Below are positions 1-6,859 of a stretch of DNA of 12,711 nt, in pieces (the stretch's first letter is position 1; every line of letters starts with the position of its first letter). Position numbers and translations under genes: made by a program. The DNA is taken from assembly GCA_964400105.1 (NCBI GenBank), contig CAYNTG010000068.1, positions 1 to 12,711 on the forward strand. Direction: 5' to 3'. The notes beneath the pieces are model-generated. The model saw only the letters and a program-made list of their open reading frames with translations. It did not search any database and was not told where the DNA came from. The stretch is from CAYNTG01 sp964400105 (GTDB taxonomy: Bacteria > UBP14 > UBA6098).

Positions 1-57
1 GCCCAAAGAACTCGATCCGAAAATCGCAATAATCAGCGATAATAAAACTATTTTCAT
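1..57 (-). CDS. Partial secreted protein, N-terminal signal peptide only
   Basis: The minus strand opens with ATG at 57-55 and stays open to the window edge, giving 19 residues that begin MKIVLLSLIIAIFG. One lysine followed by a long hydrophobic stretch is a typical export signal. An AGGA ribosome-binding motif (complement of 62-65) sits four bases before the ATG. A second in-frame ATG at 69-67 overlaps the stop codon of the upstream DUF457 gene (TAATG), which would add MQDK and suggest translational coupling. The mature protein lies outside the window, so its function cannot be named. The spacing makes it the second gene of an operon with the DUF457 protein. Confidence 0.6.
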   Translation of the reverse strand, partial: MKIVLLSLIIAIFGSSSLG

Positions 58-68
58 TTTATCCTGCA

Positions 69-1034
69 TTATTGCATCGTTTTTCTTAAATGAGGTTTAT
101 CGAACGATGGCGGCCCGGAGATCCTGCCGTCGTTCATTTCAAAATATAATGTCAAACCGCCGTTTTGTCCAGCGGTTGCTGAATATCGCAGATCCGAAAG
201 CGCAAGGAAATCATCTCCAACATCGATTATCGGAAGACTGCTTCGCTCGACAAAAACACGCCCAAGCTCATAAGAATCGACCTCTTCCCAGAATTCATCC
301 CCCTTTGAAAAGATATAGGTAGTGCGTTGGAAATCTGTTCTGCCGGTGAGAGGCGAAACATCGTAGCTCGAAGCCATCTCGCCGGAGACCGTCACGATTC
401 TGAATTTTGTCGGATTAAGCCATGCCCCGATATTCTCGATATTCGGAAAGCTGAAAATTTCCGCGACAGGGCCGAAACGCGAATCGACGAGATGTTCCGA
501 GCTATATTTGCAATAGACCCTCGTCCCGGAATAAAACAGCATTGCGATTATTCCGATGAAGATAACGATTTTGCGGCTGAATCTTTTAATGCGACTTACA
601 GCTATCGAAGTTAATGATAGTATCAAAATAAACCACGGATCGAATATCGGGAAAAGGTTTGCCGAGTAGGTTATGTGTGAAAACGGGGCGAAAAGCTCTG
701 TGCCGTATGTGGTTATCCAGTCCACCGCGATGTGCAAAATTACAATTATCGAAAGCCATAACCATGACAGCAAGAACGGCAGTTTTTTCCTTGACAAATA
801 TAGCGCCAAAATCGCGCCGATAAGCCCCCATATCGGCACCGAGAACAGAGAATGTGTTATTCCTCGATGATATTTGAGATAGGTCGCCATCCCGAACGGC
901 ATCAGGCAGATATCGATGTCCGGAGCGTTTGCAATGAGAAGGCTCGCCCAAAGAAAAGCCTTGCTGCCGAAGAGCCTTTTCGGGGCGGCATCTCGAACGA
1001 CCAGGCCGGTTAGGGTGTGAGCGATATTATCCAT
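69..1034 (-). CDS. DUF457/YdjM-like inner-membrane putative metal-dependent hydrolase
   Basis: The product is about 321 residues and starts MDNIAHTLTG, the usual opening of the PF04307 family (LexA-binding, inner-membrane putative hydrolases). Likely metal ligands are His6, the Asp39-x-Asp41 pair, His56/His61 in HRGITHS, and His101/Asp105 in HIAVDW. Several hydrophobic helices fill residues about 25-160. The C-terminal ~150 residues look soluble and may sit outside the membrane. The family's substrate is not firmly known. I chose ATG 1034-1032 because it matches family starts. An in-frame TTG at 1052-1050 would add six residues and has an AGG eight bases upstream. Neither start has a strong Shine-Dalgarno, and a hairpin (1038-1069) lies directly upstream. 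The downstream secreted-protein gene begins at or just after its stop. Confidence 0.8.
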   Translation of the reverse strand: MDNIAHTLTGLVVRDAAPKRLFGSKAFLWASLLIANAPDIDICLMPFGMATYLKYHRGITHSLFSVPIWGLIGAILALYLSRKKLPFLLSWLWLSIIVILHIAVDWITTYGTELFAPFSHITYSANLFPIFDPWFILILSLTSIAVSRIKRFSRKIVIFIGIIAMLFYSGTRVYCKYSSEHLVDSRFGPVAEIFSFPNIENIGAWLNPTKFRIVTVSGEMASSYDVSPLTGRTDFQRTTYIFSKGDEFWEEVDSYELGRVFVERSSLPIIDVGDDFLALSDLRYSATAGQNGGLTLYFEMNDGRISGPPSFDKPHLRKTMQ

Positions 1035-1037
1035 ATC

Positions 1038-1069
1038 GAAAACAGCACGCAAGAATCGGGCCTGTTTTC
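1038..1069 (-). promoter_or_regulatory. Inverted repeat / 5' leader hairpin at the DUF457 gene start
   Basis: GAAAACAG at 1038-1045 is perfectly complementary to CTGTTTTC at 1062-1069, with a 16-base spacer. On the minus strand the 3' arm ends three bases before the ATG at 1034. The alternative TTG start (1052) falls in the loop. A leader folded this way would limit ribosome access. Alternatively it is an operator. Confidence 0.45.
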
Positions 1070-1174
1070 AATCTTCATGTCCGACAACAAAATAGATTTT
1101 GGCATAATAACACGCCTAAGAGGGCACATCGGCAGCCATGCCAATCACCCTTTTAAAAAAAGTTAATCTTTTCC

Positions 1175-1200
1175 TTGACATACCCGAAACAACATATGAT
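1175..1200 (+). promoter_or_regulatory. Possible promoter, TTGACA / TATGAT
   Basis: A perfect TTGACA lies at 1175-1180 and TATGAT at 1195-1200. The spacer is only 14 bp, short for a sigma-70 promoter. A 17-bp spacing would instead place GATTTT in the -10 position. It would direct transcription towards the 73-residue protein and the barrel gene, giving a leader of about 185 bases. Confidence 0.35.
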
Positions 1201-1254
1201 TTTGGTAATGGGTAAAAGCAAAATTGCAAAATACATACGAATCGTAGGTAAAAG

Positions 1255-1320
1255 TGCCCCGCGACCAACGGCCATACTGCCCTGAAGGTCTTGGGACTTG
1301 TGCGGGAGCCGACACAACAA
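1255..1320 (+). other. Foldable stretch in the intergenic leader, possible structured RNA
   Basis: Within the gene-free 1035-1392 region this stretch can form nested stems. CCCGC near 1258 can pair with GCGGG (1302-1306), and CCAA (1265-1268) with TTGG (1291-1294). A competing hairpin is stronger: TTGTG-CGG (1298-1305) with CCG-A-CACAA (1309-1317) around a GAG loop and one bulged A. No known riboswitch, 6S or SRP signature is recognisable. The rest of the region holds only the promoter-like pair and the DUF457 hairpin. Confidence 0.25.
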
Positions 1321-1392
1321 ATCGAAATATCGTCTTGCTTCAAAACAAATTGGGATTAACTTATAGAAAACCACGGTTTAGATGATTGAATT

Positions 1393-1614
1393 ATGTTTGG
1401 AAAAAGAAAACTTATAAGGGAATTCAAGCTTCGAGAGTTCAACGTCGAGCCACCGGCACCCGAAACGGATAACGACGAGAATGAGAAACACGTCCGTTTT
1501 TCATCGCCGAACAGGTCGAGCTATCCGAGATTGCTCGATAATTGGCCTGTTTTCGCGATCATAGGTCTTTTGACCTTATTCACTATCCTCGTAATGCGCT
1601 GGATGTCCAGATAG
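1393..1614 (+). CDS. Small single-span membrane protein, function unknown
   Basis: The 73-residue product has a basic start (MFGKRKLIREFKLREF), an acidic, proline-rich middle, and one hydrophobic segment at about residues 52-68 (FAIIGLLTLFTILVM) followed by MSR. That is the layout of a tail-anchored or single-pass inner-membrane protein with the long part in the cytoplasm. No family is recognised. There is no convincing Shine-Dalgarno before the ATG. Its stop is 11 bases before the start of the barrel gene, so the two are probably co-transcribed, and a role in assembling or energising that outer-membrane protein is possible but unsupported. Confidence 0.55.
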   Translation: MFGKRKLIREFKLREFNVEPPAPETDNDENEKHVRFSSPNRSSYPRLLDNWPVFAIIGLLTLFTILVMRWMSR

Positions 1615-1625
1615 AAGGAGAGGCA

Positions 1626-3584
1626 ATGTCCGACCGCTTTAGCAGTGTAGTATTTTCTGTTGCGCTTCTCATCGCAATTTCTTCGGCGACCATCGCTCAG
1701 GTCGATGATTTTGATGCGGGAAGCTCTGTCACCGAAGTTCCGGGTATAAGCGATTACATCCAATCGATGGATTCTGTCGATTACCCTTTCGAGCAGATCA
1801 TCGAGGTCAGTGAAGCAGAAATGCTATCATTGCCCACCGCCGAGCTTTCCGAGATGGTTTCGCGATCCGGATGGACACCGCATATTCGATTTCTTTCGCT
1901 TCCGCCAACCGTTTATTTCGAGGGCGAAAGGCTTTTCTTCGCCCACGACGGGCTTTCCGATATCTCCTTTTTCCCGATAGAAACGATTGCCGGTTTCGAT
2001 ATTCGGTCGCCGCTATTCGGTGTTCAAAACGGAGGCAGAGCGCTTTCGCCGGAGATCGATATCTCGATTCTGGAAAAACCCTTTGAATATGATTACACCA
2101 AGACAACCGCACATTGGGGCGAAGATAGCCGACAAAGCATATCGGGGATTTTCATAAAAAGGCTCGGAAAGAAAAACGGTATAGGCATATCGGGGGCGGA
2201 ATTAAAATGCAAAAACCATCGCGGCGAGGGGGATTTCAAGAATCGCGATTATTCCGCTGTCGCGTGGGCCGGATATGGCGGTTTGGAATTTCGATTCTTC
2301 GGTTTTCGGCACGAGGGCAACGAGGACCCGATTCGACCGATAATGCCGGACGGATCGACCCCGATTCCCGGCAGTCTCGACGACGATTCGCGGCTCATAC
2401 ACGGGAAGCTCCGATATAGACTTCCGGGTGCCGATCTTTCGCTAAAATTCACGCATCAGGATTATATCCGAGAGGACGACGGCAATCCTTACTATAATAA
2501 TACTCCATCGCACGACGTTCTTAATGTCGATGCCGGAACGATTTCCGCAAAGATCAAACGGATATGGTTCGCCGATCTCGATCTGTCCGCCGGAGCGCGC
2601 TCGTTCGATCTCGATCACGACATTTTCGGCGAGGAGGCTTACAACGACTATTTCGGCTCCGCACAGATCGAGATTCCATTCGTCAATTCGATGGCTGCCA
2701 TGTTGGGTTGCCGCGCCGAGTTGGATATTTTCGACGAAGTGCGCATCTCCCCCACCATCGGTCTCAAGGGCACGGCGGACGAGAATCTATATTTCTTTGT
2801 TAACGGATATCGATATGACCGCTCGCCGACGATAAGCGAATTTCGCCCGCCATCCCGTTGGGATGTTTATCCTTATGCAGATTCGCTCGAAGGCTCGATC
2901 GACCTCGAACCGGGAATATTCGACATCCATCCGGTCGATTCGATGTGGGTTTCGGAGATTCTCGGGGCCGAAGGAGGATTTTATTGGAGTAATCCAAACG
3001 GCCTTCACGCATCCATTTCGGCCCAATACACAAAAACCGCCGATCCGTTTTATTGGACGTTCGCTATCGATACCTCAGCAGAAGACACACTCCGTGTGAG
3101 CTGGATTACCTCCGGATTTGGAGACGAGCTTCAGAAAATTCCCATTCAAGTTAATCTCGAATACGAGCCGGATACCCTTTTTAAATTCGGCATTCTCTAC
3201 GGTTACAACTATATAGATTCCAGAGCCAACGCAAAGCTTTACGGGGTTCCAGAGCATCGGATATTGGCATTTACCGAGGAAACACGCGAGTATTTCGATG
3301 GCGATGGGAGTCTCTTTTTCCGGTTGGAAGGAGAGGGGCTTTTCGGGCTGAAGGATTTTTCTTCCGACGACAATCTCGATCCGGTGGGGATATTCCGTGC
3401 GGATATCCGTTTAACATATTTCACATTCAGCCTTTTCGCTTCGGCAGAATATGCTATGACGAAAAAAGACGGCAGTTGGGAAAACGACGATTATGTCCTG
3501 GAGCCATCGTGGACGACGCAGGGATACGGGCTTCCGAAATGGACATGGCGTGCCGGTCTGGATTGGGTTTTCCTCGACAGATAG
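1626..3584 (+). CDS. TonB-dependent-receptor-like outer-membrane beta-barrel protein
   Basis: The product is 652 residues from ATG 1626, which has a good AGGAG upstream; the open frame extends further 5' but lacks a signal start. Residues 1-25 are a signal peptide ending near SATIAQ. Residues about 45-155 read like a shortened plug: an EVSEAEMLSLPTAELSEMV segment, then EGERLFF, SFFPIETIAGFDI and GGRALSPEIDI, matching the usual order of plug motifs. From about 160 onward the chain alternates polar and aromatic/hydrophobic residues with long acidic loops, as in a transmembrane barrel (for example GLHASISAQYTKTADPFYW). No TonB box or carboxypeptidase-like N-terminal domain is seen. The last residues (WVFLDR) do not end in the terminal aromatic common in outer-membrane barrels. 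The substrate cannot be inferred. Confidence 0.65.
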   Translation: MSDRFSSVVFSVALLIAISSATIAQVDDFDAGSSVTEVPGISDYIQSMDSVDYPFEQIIEVSEAEMLSLPTAELSEMVSRSGWTPHIRFLSLPPTVYFEGERLFFAHDGLSDISFFPIETIAGFDIRSPLFGVQNGGRALSPEIDISILEKPFEYDYTKTTAHWGEDSRQSISGIFIKRLGKKNGIGISGAELKCKNHRGEGDFKNRDYSAVAWAGYGGLEFRFFGFRHEGNEDPIRPIMPDGSTPIPGSLDDDSRLIHGKLRYRLPGADLSLKFTHQDYIREDDGNPYYNNTPSHDVLNVDAGTISAKIKRIWFADLDLSAGARSFDLDHDIFGEEAYNDYFGSAQIEIPFVNSMAAMLGCRAELDIFDEVRISPTIGLKGTADENLYFFVNGYRYDRSPTISEFRPPSRWDVYPYADSLEGSIDLEPGIFDIHPVDSMWVSEILGAEGGFYWSNPNGLHASISAQYTKTADPFYWTFAIDTSAEDTLRVSWITSGFGDELQKIPIQVNLEYEPDTLFKFGILYGYNYIDSRANAKLYGVPEHRILAFTEETREYFDGDGSLFFRLEGEGLFGLKDFSSDDNLDPVGIFRADIRLTYFTFSLFASAEYAMTKKDGSWENDDYVLEPSWTTQGYGLPKWTWRAGLDWVFLDR

Positions 3585-3596
3585 CATCTATCGAGG
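3572..3596 (+). terminator. Weak hairpin over the barrel gene stop codon
   Basis: CCTC (3572-3575) plus GATAG (3580-3584) can pair with CTATC (3588-3592) plus GAGG (3593-3596), with a four-base bulge and a CAT loop. The stop codon is in the stem. No U-run follows, so it is at best a weak or factor-dependent terminator or a 3'-end stabiliser. Confidence 0.3.
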
Positions 3597-3648
3597 CGTC
3601 TCTACCAAAAATAATCAAAGAGTTTTATCGTATTACACGATTTTACAC

Positions 3649-3676
3649 TTGATTTCTCGCAATTATTTAATAATAT
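3649..3676 (+). promoter_or_regulatory. Candidate promoter of the rplM operon
   Basis: TTGATT (3649-3654), a 16-bp spacer and TAATAT (3671-3676) lie in a very AT-rich stretch. Overlapping -10-like hexamers exist (TAATAA, TATAAA), so the exact box is uncertain. The resulting leader of about 60 bases contains a small GCGT...ACGC inverted repeat that could act in L13-type autoregulation, but this is speculative. Confidence 0.45.
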
Positions 3677-3742
3677 AAACGAATATTTGCGCGTAGTTTA
3701 ATTAACGCTTAGTTCATAATAGGTGATATTAGAAAGGTCGAT

Positions 3743-4177
3743 ATGATGAAATCACTTACACCGAAAAAGAACGAAATAGAACATAAATGGTGGGTTGTAG
3801 ATGCCGAGGGCATGATTCTCGGACGTATGGCCAGCAGGGTTGCCGGAATAATACGGGGCAAGGAAAAACCGATATATACCCCGCATCTCGATACAGGCGA
3901 TCATGTAATCGTCATCAATGCCGAGAAGATTCGGGTCACCGGCAACAAGCTCGAGGACAATGTTCATAAGAGATACAGCGGATATCAGGGAGGCCAGCGA
4001 CAGATCAAATGGAGCGAGGTTCTGGCCAAACATCCTGAGCGCATTGTCGAACACGCCGTTAAAGGTATGCTTCCAAAAAACAGGCTCGGTCGTCGGCTTT
4101 TCAAAAAGCTTCACGTCTATTCCGGCCCCGAGCATCCGCATATTGCACAGCAACCAAAAGAGCTTAAAATAGGCTAA
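3743..4177 (+). CDS. rplM: Large ribosomal subunit protein L13 (uL13)
   Basis: The 144-residue protein shows the whole uL13 pattern: the W-W-V-V-D-A-E-G...LGRMAS N-terminal motif (residues about 16-31), the YTPHLDTGDHVIVINAEK block, GNKLEDNVHKRYSGY, the VKGMLPKNRLGR signature near residues 108-120, and the HVYSGPEHPH end. L13 is an early-assembly protein that binds 23S rRNA. Two tandem ATG codons (3743 and 3746) could start it; AGAAAGG lies upstream. It is followed after 15 bases by rpsI, the near-universal pairing. Confidence 0.97.
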   Translation: MMKSLTPKKNEIEHKWWVVDAEGMILGRMASRVAGIIRGKEKPIYTPHLDTGDHVIVINAEKIRVTGNKLEDNVHKRYSGYQGGQRQIKWSEVLAKHPERIVEHAVKGMLPKNRLGRRLFKKLHVYSGPEHPHIAQQPKELKIG

Positions 4178-4192
4178 GATAAAGGAGCGATA

Positions 4193-4585
4193 TTGAAGAA
4201 CGGAATATACGCTACAGGCAAACGCAAGGAAGCCATAGCGCGTGTCTGGATAAAGCCTGAATCGGAGAAATCCCAATCCGTCAACGGCAAGTCGCCGATG
4301 GAATTCTTCTGCCGCGAGGACCTGGTTATCCATATGCTCGAGCCTTTACGCAAGGTCAATATGGAGGACAGCGTGAAATTCGAGGTGCTCACAAAAGGCG
4401 GCGGCATTCGTGGGCAGGCCGGAGCTATTCGCCTCGGTATAGCCAGAGCATTGGTGAAATTCGATCCGGAGCTGAGGATACCGCTTAAAAGGGCCGGTTT
4501 CCTCATGCGCGATTCGCGCAAAGTCGAGCGCAAAAAATACGGAAGACCGAAAGCGCGTAAGCGCTTCCAGTTCTCGAAACGTTAA
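4193..4585 (+). CDS. rpsI: Small ribosomal subunit protein S9 (uS9), TTG start
   Basis: The 130-residue protein begins YATGKRKEAIARVW, continues through VLTKGGGIRGQAGAIRLGIARAL (residues about 64-86), and ends in the basic RPKARKRFQFSKR tail whose terminal Lys-Arg reaches the ribosomal P site in this family. The start is TTG at 4193, with AAAGGAG at 4181-4187 five bases upstream. No better ATG gives the conserved N-terminus. It directly follows rplM. Confidence 0.97.
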   Translation: MKNGIYATGKRKEAIARVWIKPESEKSQSVNGKSPMEFFCREDLVIHMLEPLRKVNMEDSVKFEVLTKGGGIRGQAGAIRLGIARALVKFDPELRIPLKRAGFLMRDSRKVERKKYGRPKARKRFQFSKR

Positions 4586-4611
4586 AGATATTCGATGTTC
4601 AATAGGTCGGG

Positions 4612-4653
4612 AGCTACCGGAGGGGTCCCAAAATCTGGGTGCCGGAAAAAGCT
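4612..4653 (+). promoter_or_regulatory. Structured leader before rpsB, candidate S2 autoregulatory element
   Basis: Three stacked helices can form in the 107-base gap between rpsI and rpsB. AGCT (4612-4615) pairs with AGCT (4650-4653), CCGG (4617-4620) with CCGG (4642-4645), and CCCA (4627-4630) with TGGG (4636-4639) around an AAATC loop. Between the upper two helices is an asymmetric internal loop of six bases (AGGGGT) against two (TG). Feedback by S2 on an rpsB leader is known in other bacteria. I do not recognise this as a catalogued motif. It could also be an attenuator. Confidence 0.45.
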
Positions 4654-4692
4654 TTCTCTCGGCTATCGTTTAACCCCAGAAAAGGAGCTTAG

Positions 4693-5466
4693 ATGCTGCC
4701 TAATGTTACTCTAGAAGACCTGCTCGAAGCAGGTGCACATTTCGGACATCAAACATCCCGTTGGCACCCGAAGATGGCACCATATATCTTCGGCGAAAGG
4801 GCGGGAATCCACCTGATCGACCTTAAGAAGACGCTTTACGGCATTCTCGAGGCGTATGAAGTCACCCGCAGAACCGTCGCTAACGGCGGATCGGTTCTTT
4901 TCGTAGGGACGAAAAAGCAGGCAAAGGACATTATCAGAGAAGAGGCCGAAAGGTGCGGAATGTTCTACGTCTCCGAGCGTTGGCTCGGCGGAATGCTTAC
5001 CAATTTCAGAACGATCCGCAGCTCGGTCGATAGGATGAAGGAGATCGAAAGGAACCGCGAGAACGGGACGTTCGATCAACTTACAAAGAAGGAAGTCCTT
5101 GAACTCGAAAAGGATCATGGACGGTTAGAAAAGGTTTTGAACGGCGTCCGCGACATGGAACGGACCCCGAACCTTATGTTTATCGTGGATGCGAAGAAAG
5201 AAGAGATACCCATTCGCGAGGCAAAAAAACTGCATATCCCGATCATCGCTATATGCGACACGAACACCGACCCGAATATGGTTGATTATTCGATCCCTGC
5301 GAACGACGATGCGATCAAATCGATCAAGTTGATCGCCGGTGCTATCGCCGACGCCGTCCGCGATGGGATGTCCGGAAGCCAGCTTCTCAAAAGGATAGAC
5401 GATGAATCCCACGCCGCCGAGGCCGAGAATTCATCTTCGGATAAAGATAAACCCAAAGAGAAATAG
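4693..5466 (+). CDS. rpsB: Small ribosomal subunit protein S2 (uS2)
   Basis: The 257-residue protein has the family pattern. It opens with LLEAGAHFGHQTSRWHPKM (residues about 10-28), followed by FGERAGIHLIDLKKT, the RWLGGMLTNFRTI segment (about 96-108), and PNLMFIVDAKKE with ICDTNTDP and DYSIPANDDA (about 158-209). The last ~25 residues are a charged, low-complexity tail, normal for S2. AAAGGAG precedes the ATG. S2 binds the 30S head late in assembly. It is the first gene of the rpsB-tsf-pyrH-frr set, and tsf follows after 53 bases. Confidence 0.97.
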   Translation: MLPNVTLEDLLEAGAHFGHQTSRWHPKMAPYIFGERAGIHLIDLKKTLYGILEAYEVTRRTVANGGSVLFVGTKKQAKDIIREEAERCGMFYVSERWLGGMLTNFRTIRSSVDRMKEIERNRENGTFDQLTKKEVLELEKDHGRLEKVLNGVRDMERTPNLMFIVDAKKEEIPIREAKKLHIPIIAICDTNTDPNMVDYSIPANDDAIKSIKLIAGAIADAVRDGMSGSQLLKRIDDESHAAEAENSSSDKDKPKEK

Positions 5467-5519
5467 CAACCTGAAATACGAACGATATCAGCGTGAGCAA
5501 TCGCCGAAAGGGGTTAATA

Positions 5520-6110
5520 ATGATAGATGCAAAATCCGTGCAACAGCTTCGCAAGATGACCGGCGCGGGCATGATGGACTGTAAAAAGGCTCTCGTCGAA
5601 TGCGATGGGGATATGGAAAAATCGGTCGATCACCTTCGCAAGTCAGGAATAGCCAAAGCTGCGAAGAAGATCGGGCGCGTCGCCACCGACGGAAGGGTGC
5701 ATTCATACATCCATCCCGGGGCCAAACTCGGCGTGTTGGTCGAAATTCTTTGCGAAACCGATTTCGTAGCGCGCACCGGCGATTTCCTGGATTTCTGCAA
5801 CGACGTTGCGATGCAAATTGCTTCCGAGGACCCATTGGCCGTTAGGGTTGATGATCTAGATAAGAATCTCGTGGAGAAGGAGATCGAGATTTTTAAGGAT
5901 CAGGCAAAAGCCACCGGCAAGCCGGAAAAAGTGGTGGAAAAGATAGTTCAGGGCAAGCTCGACAAGTATTACGATCAGGTCGTGCTGCTCAGGCAAAAGT
6001 TCATCAAGGAGACGGACAAAACTATCGAGCAGCTATCGAAGGAGCTTATAGGCAAACTTGGAGAAAATATCCAGATCGGCAACTTCGTTCGTTTCAAGAT
6101 CGGGGAATAA
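5520..6110 (+). CDS. tsf: Elongation factor Ts, short form
   Basis: EF-Ts is the nucleotide-exchange factor for EF-Tu. The protein starts at ATG 5520 after GAAAGGGG; a GTG at 5493 is in frame but would add residues absent from the family. The UBA-like N-terminal domain contains TGAGMMDCKKAL (residues 14-25), and the EF-Tu-contacting motif is ETDFVAR (residues 79-85). At 196 residues it lacks the second core half and extended coiled-coil of longer EF-Ts proteins such as the E. coli one, and is about the size of the Thermus protein. Its stop codon lies in the loop of a strong intrinsic terminator. Confidence 0.96.
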   Translation: MIDAKSVQQLRKMTGAGMMDCKKALVECDGDMEKSVDHLRKSGIAKAAKKIGRVATDGRVHSYIHPGAKLGVLVEILCETDFVARTGDFLDFCNDVAMQIASEDPLAVRVDDLDKNLVEKEIEIFKDQAKATGKPEKVVEKIVQGKLDKYYDQVVLLRQKFIKETDKTIEQLSKELIGKLGENIQIGNFVRFKIGE

Positions 6111-6127
6111 TTCCCGATCTTTTTTTT
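6097..6127 (+). terminator. Intrinsic terminator between tsf and pyrH
   Basis: A 10-bp stem (6097-6106 with 6111-6120, one G-U pair) encloses the loop ATAA, and an eight-base T run follows at 6120-6127. The tsf stop codon TAA (6108-6110) is in the loop, and the pyrH ATG begins at 6128, the next base after the T run. This has every property of a Rho-independent terminator. It can still be read as an attenuator separating two halves of the operon. Confidence 0.85.
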
Positions 6128-6859
6128 ATGGTGAAAGAACTGAAATATAAGCTTGTGCTTTTAAAAATCTCCGGCGAGGGACTTCAGGGCAAACACGGTT
6201 ATGGAATCGACCCGGAAAGGATCTCCGAGATCGCCGATGAGATTGTCGAGGCGAAGGAGATCGGCGCGGAGATCGGTCTCGTCGTTGGCGGTGGGAATAT
6301 ATTTCGCGGTCTTTCGGGGACCAAGCTCGGTGTCGATCGCGCGGCGGGCGATTATATGGGAATGCTCGCGACCACTATCAACGCCCTCGCAATGCAGGTC
6401 GTCCTCGAAAAAAAGGGGCTTCACACGCGCGTTATGACGGCGATCAAGATGGATCAGATCGCCGAACCATATATTCGAAGGCGCGCAATTCACCATCTCG
6501 AGAAGGGGCGCGTCATCGTCCTCGCGGGTGGCACGGGAAACCCATATTTCACGACGGACACTGCGGCGGCGTTGCGTGCGGTGGAGATCGGCGCGCAGGT
6601 CGTGTTAAAAGGCACCAAGGTCGATGGGGTTTTCGACAGCGACCCGGTTAAGAACAAAAATGCCGTCATGTTCGACGAAATCGCCTATATGGAAGTCCTC
6701 GAAAAGAATCTCAGGGTTATGGATCACACCGCAATCACGCTTTGCGCTGAGAATAAAATACCGATTATCGTTTTCAATCTCGGCATAAAGGGAAATCTCG
6801 CGAAGGTTCTCACCGGCAAAAAAATAGGAACCATCGTTCGATATAATAAGGAGGATTAG
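6128..6859 (+). CDS. pyrH: UMP kinase (bacterial hexameric type)
   Basis: The enzyme phosphorylates UMP to UDP with ATP in pyrimidine nucleotide synthesis. The 243-residue protein shows the amino-acid-kinase fold motifs: LLKISGEGL (residues 11-19), GGGNIFRG (54-61), AGGTGNPYFTTDTAA (133-147) and KGTKVDGVFDSDP (161-173). The family N-terminus requires a start at ATG 6128 or GTG 6131. The bases before it are a T run, so no Shine-Dalgarno exists, which is unusual for an essential gene. AATAAT at 6106-6111 could serve as a -10 box giving a nearly leaderless mRNA. Its stop TAG directly abuts the frr ATG. Confidence 0.95.
   Translation: MVKELKYKLVLLKISGEGLQGKHGYGIDPERISEIADEIVEAKEIGAEIGLVVGGGNIFRGLSGTKLGVDRAAGDYMGMLATTINALAMQVVLEKKGLHTRVMTAIKMDQIAEPYIRRRAIHHLEKGRVIVLAGGTGNPYFTTDTAAALRAVEIGAQVVLKGTKVDGVFDSDPVKNKNAVMFDEIAYMEVLEKNLRVMDHTAITLCAENKIPIIVFNLGIKGNLAKVLTGKKIGTIVRYNKED

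Noticed and set aside
1116..1374. Two overlapping minus-strand ORFs of about 75 codons in the 1035-1392 region
   Set aside because: They have no ribosome-binding site, no recognisable domain and overlapping incompatible frames. The region looks regulatory.
1542..1625. Extended N-terminus of the barrel protein
   Set aside because: The added residues overlap the upstream gene and would bury the signal peptide. ATG 1626 has a good Shine-Dalgarno and opens a signal peptide.
3752..4333. Minus-strand ORF of 193 codons opposite rplM and rpsI
   Set aside because: It lies wholly antisense to two unmistakable ribosomal protein genes, has no family resemblance, and reflects codon bias.
5493..5519. GTG start for EF-Ts
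   Set aside because: It adds nine residues absent from the family; ATG 5520 has GAAAGGGG upstream and gives the standard N-terminus.
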